Positions 10,043 to 18,546 of a stretch of 64,000 nt of DNA are shown here, piece by piece. The notes under the pieces are model-generated. The model ran no database searches. It saw only the letters and a program-made list of their open reading frames with translations, and was not told the DNA's origin. The position numbers were made by a program, and so were the translations under genes. Within the stretch, counting starts at the first letter, position 1; each line of letters opens with the position of its first letter. Origin of the DNA: Limnothrix sp. RL_2_0 (GTDB lineage Bacteria; Cyanobacteriota; Cyanobacteriia; Cyanobacteriales; MRBY01). Location: contig JAAUPR010000014.1 in NCBI GenBank assembly GCA_012033055.1, positions 1 through 64,000 of the forward strand, in the 5' to 3' direction.

Positions 10043-11223
10043 TTGCGAATCTGTACCGGCATAATGAGATAAGTCATTTTCATGGCTCCCAGTGGCGTAA
10101 AAATAACAGGTTGATTATTCTCATTGAGCTGCATCTGAATTTCATTACTCGGCAAAGCCTTGAGACCATCAATCAAATATTTCACGTTAAACGCAATTTC
10201 GATACTGTCCCCAGTCACCTGAGCCGCCAAGGCCTCTTCGCCGCTGCCCACATCCTGAGCTTCTACAGATAAATGGAGCTTTTGTTCAGTCGCGTCAATA
10301 CGAAATTTGACAATATTATTTTTCTGATCAGCCAACACAGCTACCCGTTCAATACTACTAATGAGACTGCGACGTTCTAAGGTCACTTGGCGATTAAATT
10401 GTCGGGGAATGAGTTGGTGGTACGCCGGATAAGCCCCTTCCAATTTACGACTGGTGAGGCGTTGATGGTTAAGTTCAAAAATCACCTGACCTTCATCTAA
10501 ATTGAGATCCACTAAGTCGGCTTCATTGGCGGTGGTTAGCATCCGTTCTAGCTCCCGTAAAGCCCGTGCCGGAATTGTCAAAGCAAAATCTTCTAGCTCT
10601 GGTGTCGGCAATTTCCCTGCCTGATCCGCGTCTTCTTCGCTTTGGGCCTGATCACTCGTTTCCACAAGGGCGAGGCGATGGCCATCCGTTGCCGCAAATT
10701 CTAAACAGTCTTGCTTATGGGTGAGGTGAACCCCTGTTAAAACTTGCTTCGTTTCGTCGGGACTCGCGGCAAAAAGTACGCCACCCAATCCTTCACTAAG
10801 GGCGATCGCCGGCAACATCAACTTTTTCCCATCCCGAATAGTCGGCAACTCAGGAAACTCATCCGAACCCATACCCCGAATTTGAAAACGCCCCGCCGCC
10901 GCCGTCAACATCACCAAAGCATCCCCCTGATCCAAAGACTCCAGAGGACAACTCAAAGTCACCTCCCCATCCGGTAGCCGAGACACAATATCATTCAGCA
11001 ACTTGGCCGGAATGGTCAACGTGCCCCCCTCCAGAACCTGCGCCGGAAAACTCGTCCGAATCCCCAAACTCAAATCAAATGCCGTTAACTGAATCTGATG
11101 ACGATCCGCATCTGCCGTGACCATAACATTTCCAAGAATCGGATGAGTGGGGCGCGAAGGCACAGCACGACTCACAAGAGATAGTTGACTATTCAGATCA
11201 CTTTGGCTGCAAACAAACTTCAT
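10039..11223 (-). CDS. dnaN: DNA polymerase III beta subunit (sliding clamp)
   Basis: 394 residues, starting MKFVCSQSDLNSQLSLVSRAV and ending MPVQIRN, the typical beta-clamp termini (clamp C-termini carry a conserved hydrophobic-Pro-hydrophobic-R segment). Three repeated clamp folds fill the length. A short acidic insert (about 195-215, SEEDADQAGK) sits in the middle domain. It forms the ring that tethers the replicative polymerase and recruits repair and mismatch factors. It is not next to dnaA or recF here. I see no TTATCCACA-type DnaA box cluster upstream, so there is no support for an origin at this site. Confidence 0.96.
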   Translation of the reverse strand: MKFVCSQSDLNSQLSLVSRAVPSRPTHPILGNVMVTADADRHQIQLTAFDLSLGIRTSFPAQVLEGGTLTIPAKLLNDIVSRLPDGEVTLSCPLESLDQGDALVMLTAAAGRFQIRGMGSDEFPELPTIRDGKKLMLPAIALSEGLGGVLFAASPDETKQVLTGVHLTHKQDCLEFAATDGHRLALVETSDQAQSEEDADQAGKLPTPELEDFALTIPARALRELERMLTTANEADLVDLNLDEGQVIFELNHQRLTSRKLEGAYPAYHQLIPRQFNRQVTLERRSLISSIERVAVLADQKNNIVKFRIDATEQKLHLSVEAQDVGSGEEALAAQVTGDSIEIAFNVKYLIDGLKALPSNEIQMQLNENNQPVIFTPLGAMKMTYLIMPVQIRN

Positions 11224-11606
11224 TACTTTTCCCAGAGATCTTCAAGCAGAGCAGATAGATTTTACTACAACATTCTCAAGAACGCCCCAGCCTAACTCAA
11301 ATTACCGAGATCCATCCCAAGATAGATTTTTCACCATCGATATTAAGTACGGTGATCACTAGTGCAAAATAAACAATCCCACCAGAATTCCTGCTGTACA
11401 ATTATCATTAGTAGGGAGCAAAAAATCTTATTTCGTTCTTCGCACAGCTAGCCCCACGGCGACCAGTTCCCCGGATCTAGCAGCAAAGATTTTGCCCTAC
11501 ACTTCAGTTGATGTTGTCATTTCCCTTTTGATGACAAAGTTGAAAAAACTTTCTAACTTAGCTGAAAATTCCACTAAAAAAGATAGCAAGATAAAAACGA
11601 AAATTC
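11224..11606. other. Divergent dnaN/cp12 intergenic region
   Basis: 383 nt carrying the upstream signals of dnaN (minus) and cp12 (plus). Apart from the inverted repeat listed at 11514-11537, I find no confident promoter hexamers, RNA gene or ORF. Confidence 0.4.
11514..11537. promoter_or_regulatory. Perfect inverted repeat upstream of cp12
   Basis: TTGTCAT - 10 nt - ATGACAA, a perfect 7-bp inverted repeat whose right edge lies 69 nt before the cp12 ATG. The spacing places the half-sites about one and a half helical turns apart. It could be an operator for a dimeric regulator or an RNA hairpin in the leader. It is not followed by a T-run, so it is not a terminator. The regulator is unknown. 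Confidence 0.45.
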
Positions 11607-11828
11607 ATGACTAACATCCAACAACAAATCGAAAAAGAACGCCAAGCAGCCAGAGAAGTATGTAGCACTGACGGCACCTCTGGTGAATGTGCAGCAGCTT
11701 GGGACACAGTAGAAGAACTACAGGCTGAAGCGTCCCACCAACGCGAAAATGAACCCAAGAAAAGCCCCCTTGAAAAATTCTGTGACGAAAATCCCGATGC
11801 AGACGAATGCCGTCTCTACGAAGACTAA
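11607..11828 (+). CDS. cp12: CP12, Calvin-cycle redox scaffold protein
   Basis: 73 residues with the CP12 signature: an N-terminal cysteine pair (C19, C28), the AWDTVEEL core (31-38), and a C-terminal LEKFCDENPDADECRLYED with C59 and C68. CP12 is a conditionally disordered protein. When oxidised by disulphides in the dark, it bridges glyceraldehyde-3-phosphate dehydrogenase and phosphoribulokinase into an inactive complex; thioredoxin reverses this in light. All four cysteines are present, so both the PRK and GAPDH arms should work. It stands alone, 383 nt from dnaN. No SD is obvious. An inverted repeat upstream may regulate it. Confidence 0.96.
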   Translation: MTNIQQQIEKERQAAREVCSTDGTSGECAAAWDTVEELQAEASHQRENEPKKSPLEKFCDENPDADECRLYED

Positions 11829-11999
11829 TACATTGCTAACCCAGCAATTAATCCGTTTATTTCAAGCATAACTTGGCTTAAAACAGCATTGTTCCCAATC
11901 TTTGTTGACGCCAAGTTTCAAAGCAGTGGTTCGCCCTAGCGTGCCGCTGCTTTGTCTTGTGTATACTGAGAAAATTAAAAAACTACCCCTAGTGAAGTT

Positions 12000-12593
12000 A
12001 TGGATGAAACGCTTTTTCGGCAGTTGGCATGGATAGATTATCGTCTTGCTGTAATTTTTACAGTACTAATACCTATTGGGCTCTTGATCTGGAGTTTCGT
12101 CGCGAAAGTGGAGTCGATGCAACGGTTGTTGGGTATTTACTGGAAAGTCGCTAGTTTGTTGATGATTACGGTTTATCTGATGATTCCGAGCTGGTCTGTG
12201 GGTTATTTGACGGGGCTTTTGGCGAGAATTTTAATTCCTGTTAGTCTGTGGTTCTGGATTGATCTAAATGAGGAAATTCGGGATCAACCGGCAAGCAAGC
12301 TCAAACTCTGCTTTACATCTTGGCGCTGGGCAATGACAGCCTATTGTACGGTGGGGGCTTTGATTAATGTACCTTTTGTCTCCTGTGCTTTTTCGGCAGC
12401 GACGCGACAGGGAGTCTATTGTCAGGTGTGGTTAGAAGCGCCAACTCGTTATCAGCAGCTATTCCATAGCAATTCTTCGCCGGGGTTTTTAGGTTTCTTG
12501 GGAGCGTCTGGCTTAGTGGTTTATGGGGTTTATTTGGCTTCATTTTTGGCGTTTCGTTTAGCTCGTCAAGGTCGTATTGCGATTGAACAGTAG
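12000..12593 (+). CDS. DUF3177-like multi-pass membrane protein
   Basis: 197 residues with about five hydrophobic helices (around 17-37, 48-65, 68-86, 110-130 and 165-185). The N-terminal LFRQLAWIDYRLAVIFTVLIP and the Trp-rich middle match my recollection of the cyanobacteria-restricted family DUF3177. No enzymatic motif is visible and the function is unknown. The start ATG at 12000 follows a weak GTGAAG. The tRNA-Phe gene lies 76 nt downstream on the same strand. Confidence 0.75.
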   Translation: MDETLFRQLAWIDYRLAVIFTVLIPIGLLIWSFVAKVESMQRLLGIYWKVASLLMITVYLMIPSWSVGYLTGLLARILIPVSLWFWIDLNEEIRDQPASKLKLCFTSWRWAMTAYCTVGALINVPFVSCAFSAATRQGVYCQVWLEAPTRYQQLFHSNSSPGFLGFLGASGLVVYGVYLASFLAFRLARQGRIAIEQ

Positions 12594-12669
12594 TGACTGG
12601 GAAAATCTTTGAGAGAAAAGGCTTGTCAATCAAAATTTCCTTTGCTATAGTAGATTTTGTGCGCAAAAC

Positions 12670-12742
<73 letters not shown>

Positions 12743-12757
12743 CTTTATGGCACTTGT

Positions 12758-12787
12758 AAAGAGAGTTCACTTCGGTGGGCTCTTTTT
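12758..12787 (+). terminator. Terminator after tRNA-Phe
   Basis: A 9-bp stem (AGAGTTCAC / GTGGGCTCT, two G-U pairs) closed by a TTCG tetraloop and followed by a T5 tail. It lies 16 nt after the tRNA end. Confidence 0.9.
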
Positions 12788-12898
12788 GTGTATGGGTGTG
12801 TGGGTAAGTTTATTGAAAAAAATAACTCGGTAATTATTGACTGGGTTATCGGGGTTTTACACTGGGAATGTTATTTGGCGAAGTCTTGAGGTTTTAGT

Positions 12899-12973
12899 GT
12901 GAGTGTTTTAACAATTTTGGCGGCGATCGTCATAGTTTTTGTCTTGCTCATGTTGCTCAAGAAGGATGTTTAG
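12899..12973 (+). CDS. Candidate 24-residue single-helix membrane peptide
   Basis: GTG-initiated ORF encoding MSVLTILAAIVIVFVLLM followed by LLKKDV. It is almost entirely one hydrophobic helix with a positively charged C-terminal end. GAGG at 12888-12891 sits 7 nt before the GTG, a good SD. Its stop overlaps the lysC stop on the opposite strand by 4 nt. Cyanobacteria use many such mini-subunits in photosystems, cytochrome b6f and NDH-1, but this sequence matches none I remember (PsbT, PsbX, PsbY, Psb30, PetG, PetL, PetN, PsaI, PsaM). The ORF is short, so it could still be chance. Confidence 0.4.
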   Translation: MSVLTILAAIVIVFVLLMLLKKDV

Positions 12974-14784
12974 GCGGGCACTTCGATTTTGGCAGTTCCA
13001 GCTAGGTCAAAGGCATCGTGGACAAGCTTGAGGGCTTGCTTGCCTTGGGCTTCGGGAACAACGCAGCTGATTTTGATTTCTGAGGTGGTGATCATTTGAA
13101 TATTAATACGGTCATCGGCGAGGGCTTGGAAGAATTTTGCGGCTACGCCGGGGGCGCCGATCATGCCTGCTCCGACAATACTCACTTTGGCGATCGCCGG
13201 ATTGACTTCTATTTCCCCAAAACTCATCCGTTCAGCAATACCGGATAGGGCAAGGCGAGCGGCCTCTGCATCCCCTTGGGCGACGGTAAAGGCAATATCT
13301 CGGGTGGATACCCCATTCAGCACCCGACAACGCTGGGATTGGATAATCATGTCCACACTGATATTCTGCTGGGCGAGGAGAGAAAAGATCTTGGCTGCCA
13401 TACCGGGATGGTCGGGTACATGGCGAATGGCAAGTTGGGCTTGTTTGAGGTCGAGGGCAACACCGCGCACAGGGGGATGATTCGCGTGGCTAAAGGCGGC
13501 GGGAATAATGGTCATCGGTGAAGAGGCAATTTCAAATACGTCGCAAAGGGTGGCGATCGCCCGGTCACAGTCTTTTTGCAGAATGACGCAGCTGACTTTC
13601 ACTTCCGATGTCGAGATCATTTCAATATTAATCCCCGCATCGGCCAAACTTTGGAACATGGTCGCAGCAATACCCGGACGGCCAATCATCCCCGCACCGG
13701 AGATCGTAATTTTGGCAATATCAGCCGCCGTCATCACCGCCACGTCATCTAAATTTTGGCTAGTTCCCTCACAAAGAGTTGGGGCGATCGCCTCCGCAAT
13801 AGCCTGAGCCTGCTGGGCTGCATTTTCCGTCACCGTAAAAGCAATATCATTACTATTGCCATCGTGAATAGACTGAATAATTAAGTCCACATCCACATTG
13901 CGAGCCGCAATTTCCCCGAATAATTTCGCAGCAACACCGGGGCGATCAGGGATATGCAACATGGCAATGCGCACCTGATCCGAATCAAACGCCACACCAT
14001 CGACAGCCTTCGCGATTTCTAAATTAACGAGGGGACGATCCTCCACAGGAACAGACATGACTTGGGTGCCCGGATCATCTGTCCAGCTTGACCGCACCGC
14101 AAGGGGAATGCCGTAATTTTTGGCAATTTCTACCGCTCTAGGGTGCAATACTTTCGCGCCGAGACTGGCTAATTCCAACATCTCATCGGACGTGACTTCC
14201 GGCATTAACTGAGCTTCCGGCACAATGCGCGGGTCGGTACTGAGAATACCTGGTACATCGGTATAAATTTCACAACAGGATGCCTTTAACGCAGCGGCGA
14301 TCGCCACAGCAGAAGTATCCGAGCCCCCCCGTCCCAAAGTCGTAATTTCTAGATCATTACCAGTACTGACCCCTTGGAAGCCCGCCACAACAATCACCTG
14401 ACCACGATTGAGATGACGATGTAAACGATCCGTTTTAATTTCGAGGATACGAGCGCGACTATGCTCCGCCTCCGTCACAATGCCCACCTGAGCCCCCGTG
14501 AGAGAAACAGCAGGTTGCCCTAATTCCTGTAGCGCCATACTGAGCAAAGAAATCGAAACCTGTTCTCCCGTCGAGAGCAACATATCCATTTCGCGGCGGT
14601 TGGGATTTGTACTAATCGCATTCGCCAATTGCACCAAAGTATCCGTTGTTTTACCCATGGCGGAGACCACCACCACCAACTGATTACCTGCTTGGACTCG
14701 TTTGTAAATTCGTTGGGCCACAGCCTGAATTCTTTCTACTGAACCCACCGACGTGCCGCCGTACTTCTGCACAATCATTGCCAT
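12970..14784 (-). CDS. lysC: Aspartate kinase with duplicated ACT domains
   Basis: 604 residues. The amino-acid kinase domain starts MAMIVQKYGGTSVG with the KYGGTS substrate loop (7-12) and runs to about residue 245. It is followed by four ACT modules (about 265-335, 350-415, 443-510, 525-595) arranged as two similar pairs. Each pair has VGAGM/SGAGM and a TSE-(I/V)K(I/V)SC signature. The enzyme phosphorylates L-aspartate, opening the lysine, threonine, methionine and isoleucine pathway. The ACT pairs bind the feedback inhibitors Lys and Thr. Doubling of the ACT pair to about 600 residues is the usual cyanobacterial form. The start is ATG 14784. Monocistronic, convergent with the small ORF at 12899. 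Confidence 0.95.
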   Translation of the reverse strand: MAMIVQKYGGTSVGSVERIQAVAQRIYKRVQAGNQLVVVVSAMGKTTDTLVQLANAISTNPNRREMDMLLSTGEQVSISLLSMALQELGQPAVSLTGAQVGIVTEAEHSRARILEIKTDRLHRHLNRGQVIVVAGFQGVSTGNDLEITTLGRGGSDTSAVAIAAALKASCCEIYTDVPGILSTDPRIVPEAQLMPEVTSDEMLELASLGAKVLHPRAVEIAKNYGIPLAVRSSWTDDPGTQVMSVPVEDRPLVNLEIAKAVDGVAFDSDQVRIAMLHIPDRPGVAAKLFGEIAARNVDVDLIIQSIHDGNSNDIAFTVTENAAQQAQAIAEAIAPTLCEGTSQNLDDVAVMTAADIAKITISGAGMIGRPGIAATMFQSLADAGINIEMISTSEVKVSCVILQKDCDRAIATLCDVFEIASSPMTIIPAAFSHANHPPVRGVALDLKQAQLAIRHVPDHPGMAAKIFSLLAQQNISVDMIIQSQRCRVLNGVSTRDIAFTVAQGDAEAARLALSGIAERMSFGEIEVNPAIAKVSIVGAGMIGAPGVAAKFFQALADDRINIQMITTSEIKISCVVPEAQGKQALKLVHDAFDLAGTAKIEVPA

Positions 14785-15400
14785 GGTGCTGCCCCTTATC
14801 TCCGCAAACTAACAGGTTTCACTTTCCAGTATGTTGGAAAATTGAAAATACACTGTATCAAATCCTATCGACTTTTCTGATCGATCCTTCACATTCCGTT
14901 GTTTTCAGAGATTACGTCAATGTTCCCAAGATTGTTGATTTCTTGCTAGGAAAAGCCGTAACCATGAGGTTTTTCAGGCAAAAAGCGTGATTTTTGATAC
15001 TGTCTGATGTCACCGTTTGGCGATCGCCTTAGCCCAGGTAGTCAGAAATAAAAACAAAAAAAATCTTAAATAACTTGTTTTTCTCTGCTCTTTACCCCAT
15101 AATGAGTCACTCAGTAGTGCTATACATTTTGTAATGTTTGGCATCAATACTAAAAACGACCATCAATTGTTTCCAATCAAAATAACGGCAAATATTGTTT
15201 TTTTGTTTATAAGCAAGTGGTTTCCCGTTTTCAAATCAGGGCATAACAACACTGAATGACCAGTATTTCTACAGCTAAACACTATAGGCACAGTCAAAGG
15301 CGATCGCAGCATATAAAGCTTTTGACCGCCGTTTTTGTTGTTTTCAGCCGCCCATTTTTTAATTTTTCTATGAATACAACTAACCTATAGGAGGTTTTTC
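14785..15400. other. 616-nt divergent intergenic region
   Basis: A long A/T-rich spacer between lysC (minus) and the RRM protein (plus). It contains no convincing ORF or tRNA. A perfect SD (AGGAGG, 15390-15395) marks its right end. Genes for cyanobacterial RRM proteins can have long leaders linked to cold induction, so part of this may be 5' UTR. I could not fix a promoter by eye. Confidence 0.45.
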
Positions 15401-15859
15401 ATGTCTATTCGTTTATACGTCGGTAATTTACCCAAGGATGTCGTCGAAAAGCAGGCGCTCACCGAGTTTTTTGCTGAAGCTGGCGAAAATGCAAGCACCA
15501 AAGTTATCAAGGATCGCAAAACTGGCAAGTGTCGTGGTTTCGCTTTCGTGACTGTTCCTACTGACGAAGAAGCTGACGCATTCATCGCGAAGTACAACGG
15601 GCAATCTTTCATGGACAGTGAACTCAAAATCGAGAAAGCACTACCCCGTGAAAAGACTGAGGAGAAGCCCGAAGGCGCAGCGAGTTCTGTTCCTGCTCCT
15701 ACAAAGGGTGGCGCAAAGCGCAGTAAGCAACAACGCGGCGGCAAGAAGACTACTTCCTACAGCAGTGGTGGTTCTGGTGCGGCTCAGCCTGATCCTCGTT
15801 GGGCTAGCGAACTCGAAAAACTCAAGGAAATGCTCCAAAAGCAGACTACAAACGTCTAA
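15401..15859 (+). CDS. rbp: RRM-type RNA-binding protein
   Basis: 152 residues. One RNA-recognition motif (1-82) carries RNP2 LYVGNL (5-10) and RNP1 KCRGFAFV (43-50), with aromatic residues at the RNA-contact positions. A flexible Gly/Lys/Ser/Pro linker follows, then a short C-terminal helix (ELEKLKEMLQKQ). Cyanobacterial Rbp proteins bind single-stranded RNA. Several are cold-induced, and some help localise photosynthesis mRNAs to thylakoids. The C-terminal tail is longer than in the minimal Rbps. The very strong SD AGGAGG, 5 nt before ATG, suggests high expression. The terminator at 15880 makes it monocistronic. Confidence 0.93.
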   Translation: MSIRLYVGNLPKDVVEKQALTEFFAEAGENASTKVIKDRKTGKCRGFAFVTVPTDEEADAFIAKYNGQSFMDSELKIEKALPREKTEEKPEGAASSVPAPTKGGAKRSKQQRGGKKTTSYSSGGSGAAQPDPRWASELEKLKEMLQKQTTNV

Positions 15860-15879
15860 TTGGCGCGAGTATAAATTTT

Positions 15880-15911
15880 TCCTGCTGCATCCTTTGTGGC
15901 AGGATTTATTT
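15880..15911 (+). terminator. Terminator of the RRM protein gene
   Basis: A stem of up to 10 bp (TCCTGCTGCA / TGTGGCAGGA with wobbles) and a 5-nt loop, followed by TTTATTTTG, 20 nt after the stop codon. Confidence 0.75.
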
Positions 15912-15956
15912 TGTCTAGGAATTGTGAATTAAACAAAATTGACGGAGGGAGAAATC

Positions 15957-16661
15957 ATGGATGCAGTAACGGTGATGAAACAAGAGGTGGGTCGCGCGGC
16001 GGCAGCTCTCGTGGAGTCTAATACGATTGTGGGTTTGGGCACTGGTTCGACTACGGCTTATGCGATTCAGTTTATCGGCGATCGCCTCGCGGCTGGTGAG
16101 ATCGAAAATGTGGTGGGGATTCCCACTTCTTTTCAGGCGGAAGTTTTAGCGAAACAGTACAAAATTCCCCTCGTTGGTCTGGATGTGGTTGATCATATTG
16201 ATTTGGCGATCGATGGGGCGGATGAAGTTGACCCTGACAAAAATTTGATCAAAGGCGGCGGCGCGGCTCACACTCGTGAAAAGGTGGTGGATGCCCTAGC
16301 TCATAAATTTGTCGTCGTTGTTGATAGCGGCAAGATGGTGGATAGTCTTAACTCTACTTTTCTCTTGCCCGTAGAGGTAATTCCGATGGCGATCGCCCCT
16401 GTGACTCGTCAGCTTGAAGCATTGGGAGCAAAGGCTGAATTGCGGATGGGTGTTCGTAAGGCTGGCCCCGTTGTGACCGATGAAGGCAACCTTGTGCTGG
16501 ATCTCAAATTTGAAAATGGGATCACTGATCCGGCGGCTTTAGAAAAAACGATTAACAATATTCCCGGTGTGCTAGAGAATGGTTTGTTTGTCGGCGTAGC
16601 GGATTTGATTCTAGTGGGTGAAATTATTGATGGTAAGCCCCAAGTTCGGGAAGTATCCTAA
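15957..16661 (+). CDS. rpiA: Ribose-5-phosphate isomerase A
   Basis: 234 residues from ATG 15957. The SD GGAGGGAG (15944-15951) lies just before this ATG, so the in-frame TTG at 15939 is not the start. Diagnostic motifs are [17 protein letters not shown] (catalytic Asp) and [11 protein letters not shown] (catalytic Glu and Lys). RpiA interconverts ribose 5-phosphate and ribulose 5-phosphate in the Calvin cycle and the oxidative pentose phosphate pathway. Full length for the family. A strong terminator follows, so it is transcribed alone. Confidence 0.96.
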   Translation: MDAVTVMKQEVGRAAAALVESNTIVGLGTGSTTAYAIQFIGDRLAAGEIENVVGIPTSFQAEVLAKQYKIPLVGLDVVDHIDLAIDGADEVDPDKNLIKGGGAAHTREKVVDALAHKFVVVVDSGKMVDSLNSTFLLPVEVIPMAIAPVTRQLEALGAKAELRMGVRKAGPVVTDEGNLVLDLKFENGITDPAALEKTINNIPGVLENGLFVGVADLILVGEIIDGKPQVREVS

Positions 16662-16698
16662 GCGTTTAGCCCCAATTTAATTTATAAGTTAGTGATTA

Positions 16699-16724
16699 AT
16701 CCTCCAAATTTTGGGGGATTTTTT
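16699..16724 (+). terminator. Terminator of rpiA
   Basis: Stem ATCCTCCAA / TTGGGGGAT (one G-U pair) with a 3-nt loop and a T6 tail, 37 nt after the rpiA stop. Confidence 0.9.
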
Positions 16725-16831
16725 GTGGCGATCGCCCCTCTATGTTTACGCTAAATCAGCCTCAGATTATTCAACATTGCCAGAATTCATTACAATTCAA
16801 AGCACACTTTAGATGGATAATTTTTCACCCA

Positions 16832-17515
16832 GTGTTTACCGGATTGATTCAGGCGTTAGGTACGGTTAAAGCTCTTGGCGGCGATCGCTTTGAAATTGGC
16901 GTAATGTCCCATGGGGCGGCGCAAATCATGCATGACCTAGAGCTAGGGGATAGCGTGGCGGTGGATGGCGTATGCCTAACGGTGGAGACGCTTTTGGAAC
17001 AGGGATTTATCGCGACAGCTTCTCCAGAAACCTTAAGCCGCACTACCCTCGGCAAGGCAGTAGAGCGTTCAGAATTGGTCAACATTGAAACGTCATTACG
17101 GGTGGGCAGCAAAATCGGCGGACATTTCGTCACAGGTCACGTGGACAGCATTGGGGCGCTAGAAAAATCGATCCAAACTGCTAAAGCGTGGGAAATGTGG
17201 TTCACCTACGACAAAGCGAATGAAGATACTTGGTGGACAAATATCGCGCCTTGCCTTGTGTCAAAGGGGAGTATCGCGGTAAATGGCATTAGTTTGACGG
17301 TGGCGGACTGTGATGCTCAGGGCAATTGGTTTAAGGTGTCGGTGATTCCAGTGACCTACGACGAGACGAATTTGGTCTATCTCAAACCGGGAAGTTGGGT
17401 GAATCTAGAGGGTGATATTTTGGGTAAATATGTCCAAAAATTTGTTAGTTATCAAGGCAAACCGAAGACGGAATCAATCACGAGTGAATTTCTCGCAGAG
17501 CATGGTTACCTATAG
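16832..17515 (+). CDS. ribE: Riboflavin synthase, alpha chain
   Basis: 227 residues from GTG 16832, giving the family N-terminus MFTGLIQALGTV. An in-frame ATG exists 90 nt upstream (16742), but its extra 30 residues precede the conserved start and are not family-like. Two lumazine-binding barrel repeats are visible, each with a VDGVCLTV or VNGISLTV motif and a GHVD loop between them. The enzyme dismutates two 6,7-dimethyl-8-ribityllumazine molecules into riboflavin. No FMN riboswitch is seen upstream, and the rpiA terminator lies just before it. No SD is evident. Confidence 0.93.
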   Translation: MFTGLIQALGTVKALGGDRFEIGVMSHGAAQIMHDLELGDSVAVDGVCLTVETLLEQGFIATASPETLSRTTLGKAVERSELVNIETSLRVGSKIGGHFVTGHVDSIGALEKSIQTAKAWEMWFTYDKANEDTWWTNIAPCLVSKGSIAVNGISLTVADCDAQGNWFKVSVIPVTYDETNLVYLKPGSWVNLEGDILGKYVQKFVSYQGKPKTESITSEFLAEHGYL

Positions 17516-17576
17516 TCGCTTCAGGGGAACGTACCGCATCTAAATTTTCGAGAAAAAGAATTGAATTTCTCCGACA

Positions 17577-18524
17577 TTATTGGATAATTAATTGTTTTTG
17601 ATTGGGACTCATATTGATTTCTTTGTGACTAATTTGTGCCATCATTTTCGCAGCTTCTGGAGAGTTGGGGCGCATCCGAATTAGATAATATCCTTCCTCA
17701 TTTAATGGCTCACACAGAGTATCCTCAGTGAGTTTTTGCCAGCTTAAAGGGAAGCTTGCACGATTGTAAAAGTTTAAGTAAAAATCAAACGGAGATCGCC
17801 ACTTTTCTGGGATTTTGATTTCCAAGCTTTCCGAGGGGTCTAAACAACCAAAAAAGAATTGGGTATCCGTTGCACCGACAGGGAGAAATTCATATTGAAC
17901 AAAACTTTCTGGCAGAAAATTACGCAGTTTAAAAATAGTAAATAGGTAATAGTGGAGGCAGCGAAAATAAAAGTTTGTTTTCTGAGACAACGTTTTATAA
18001 AAGTCGTTAATCTGCGGTGAGGCCTGAAGCTCTGGAATTTCTAAATCAGTATCTGTATTTACTATTGGAAAGCAAATATTTTCTTTGGCATGATAGTAGC
18101 GTAAACCGACTGTATATTTTCCTGTTGGAAGACTGATTTTCAGTGTAGATTGGCTGGGGTCATCATTAAGCGGCGTAAAATCAGTAACTGTTTTGTAACC
18201 GGGAAAATCATAGACACAACCGACCCATGATTCTGTTGAGGCGCGAATTGTATCTAGGTTGATTGTTAATTCTTTTTCAACGGAAATAGGCCCTAATGTT
18301 CCAATTATTGCATTGGTGTTCCAGCGGGGAGCTTTTGTCATTAAAACTGATAAACTTAATGGCTTTTTGAGGAGATCTTCAGAAATAATTCGCCATTCTT
18401 TTGTATTTTTTTTGTTCCGGCTTAAATATAGGGTGTAGAGATTGCCGATGACAAATTTATTGATTTTATAAAAACTGAAAGAAAGGATGGCAAAAGGAAT
18501 TTCAAGCCACGTTTTGAGAGCCAT
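17577..18524 (-). CDS. Unknown cyanobacterial protein (DUF6208-like)
   Basis: 315 residues from ATG 18524. The longer in-frame extension to 18629 overlaps the dipeptidase gene and has no family look. An N-terminal hydrophobic helix (about 1-30, ALKTWLEIPFAILSFSFYKI) suggests a membrane anchor. The rest is a mixed alpha/beta domain rich in aromatic residues, with no catalytic motif. From memory it resembles the cyanobacteria-limited family DUF6208; I cannot assign a function. It follows the dipeptidase gene by 22 nt on the same strand and probably shares its transcript. Confidence 0.75.
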   Translation of the reverse strand: MALKTWLEIPFAILSFSFYKINKFVIGNLYTLYLSRNKKNTKEWRIISEDLLKKPLSLSVLMTKAPRWNTNAIIGTLGPISVEKELTINLDTIRASTESWVGCVYDFPGYKTVTDFTPLNDDPSQSTLKISLPTGKYTVGLRYYHAKENICFPIVNTDTDLEIPELQASPQINDFYKTLSQKTNFYFRCLHYYLFTIFKLRNFLPESFVQYEFLPVGATDTQFFFGCLDPSESLEIKIPEKWRSPFDFYLNFYNRASFPLSWQKLTEDTLCEPLNEEGYYLIRMRPNSPEAAKMMAQISHKEINMSPNQKQLIIQ

Positions 18525-18546
18525 GGTAAATTGCTGAAATGATGCT

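Noticed and set aside
10039-11606. Possible replication origin beside dnaN
   Set aside because: Some cyanobacteria have oriC near dnaN, but I see no cluster of DnaA-box sequences in 11224-11606 and no dnaA or recF nearby.
16742-16831. Upstream ATG of the riboflavin synthase gene
   Set aside because: The family begins MFTGLIQ, reached from GTG 16832; the preceding 30 residues look like translated intergenic sequence.
16725-16831. FMN riboswitch upstream of ribE
   Set aside because: The RFN element conserved core was not found and the space is too short after the rpiA terminator.
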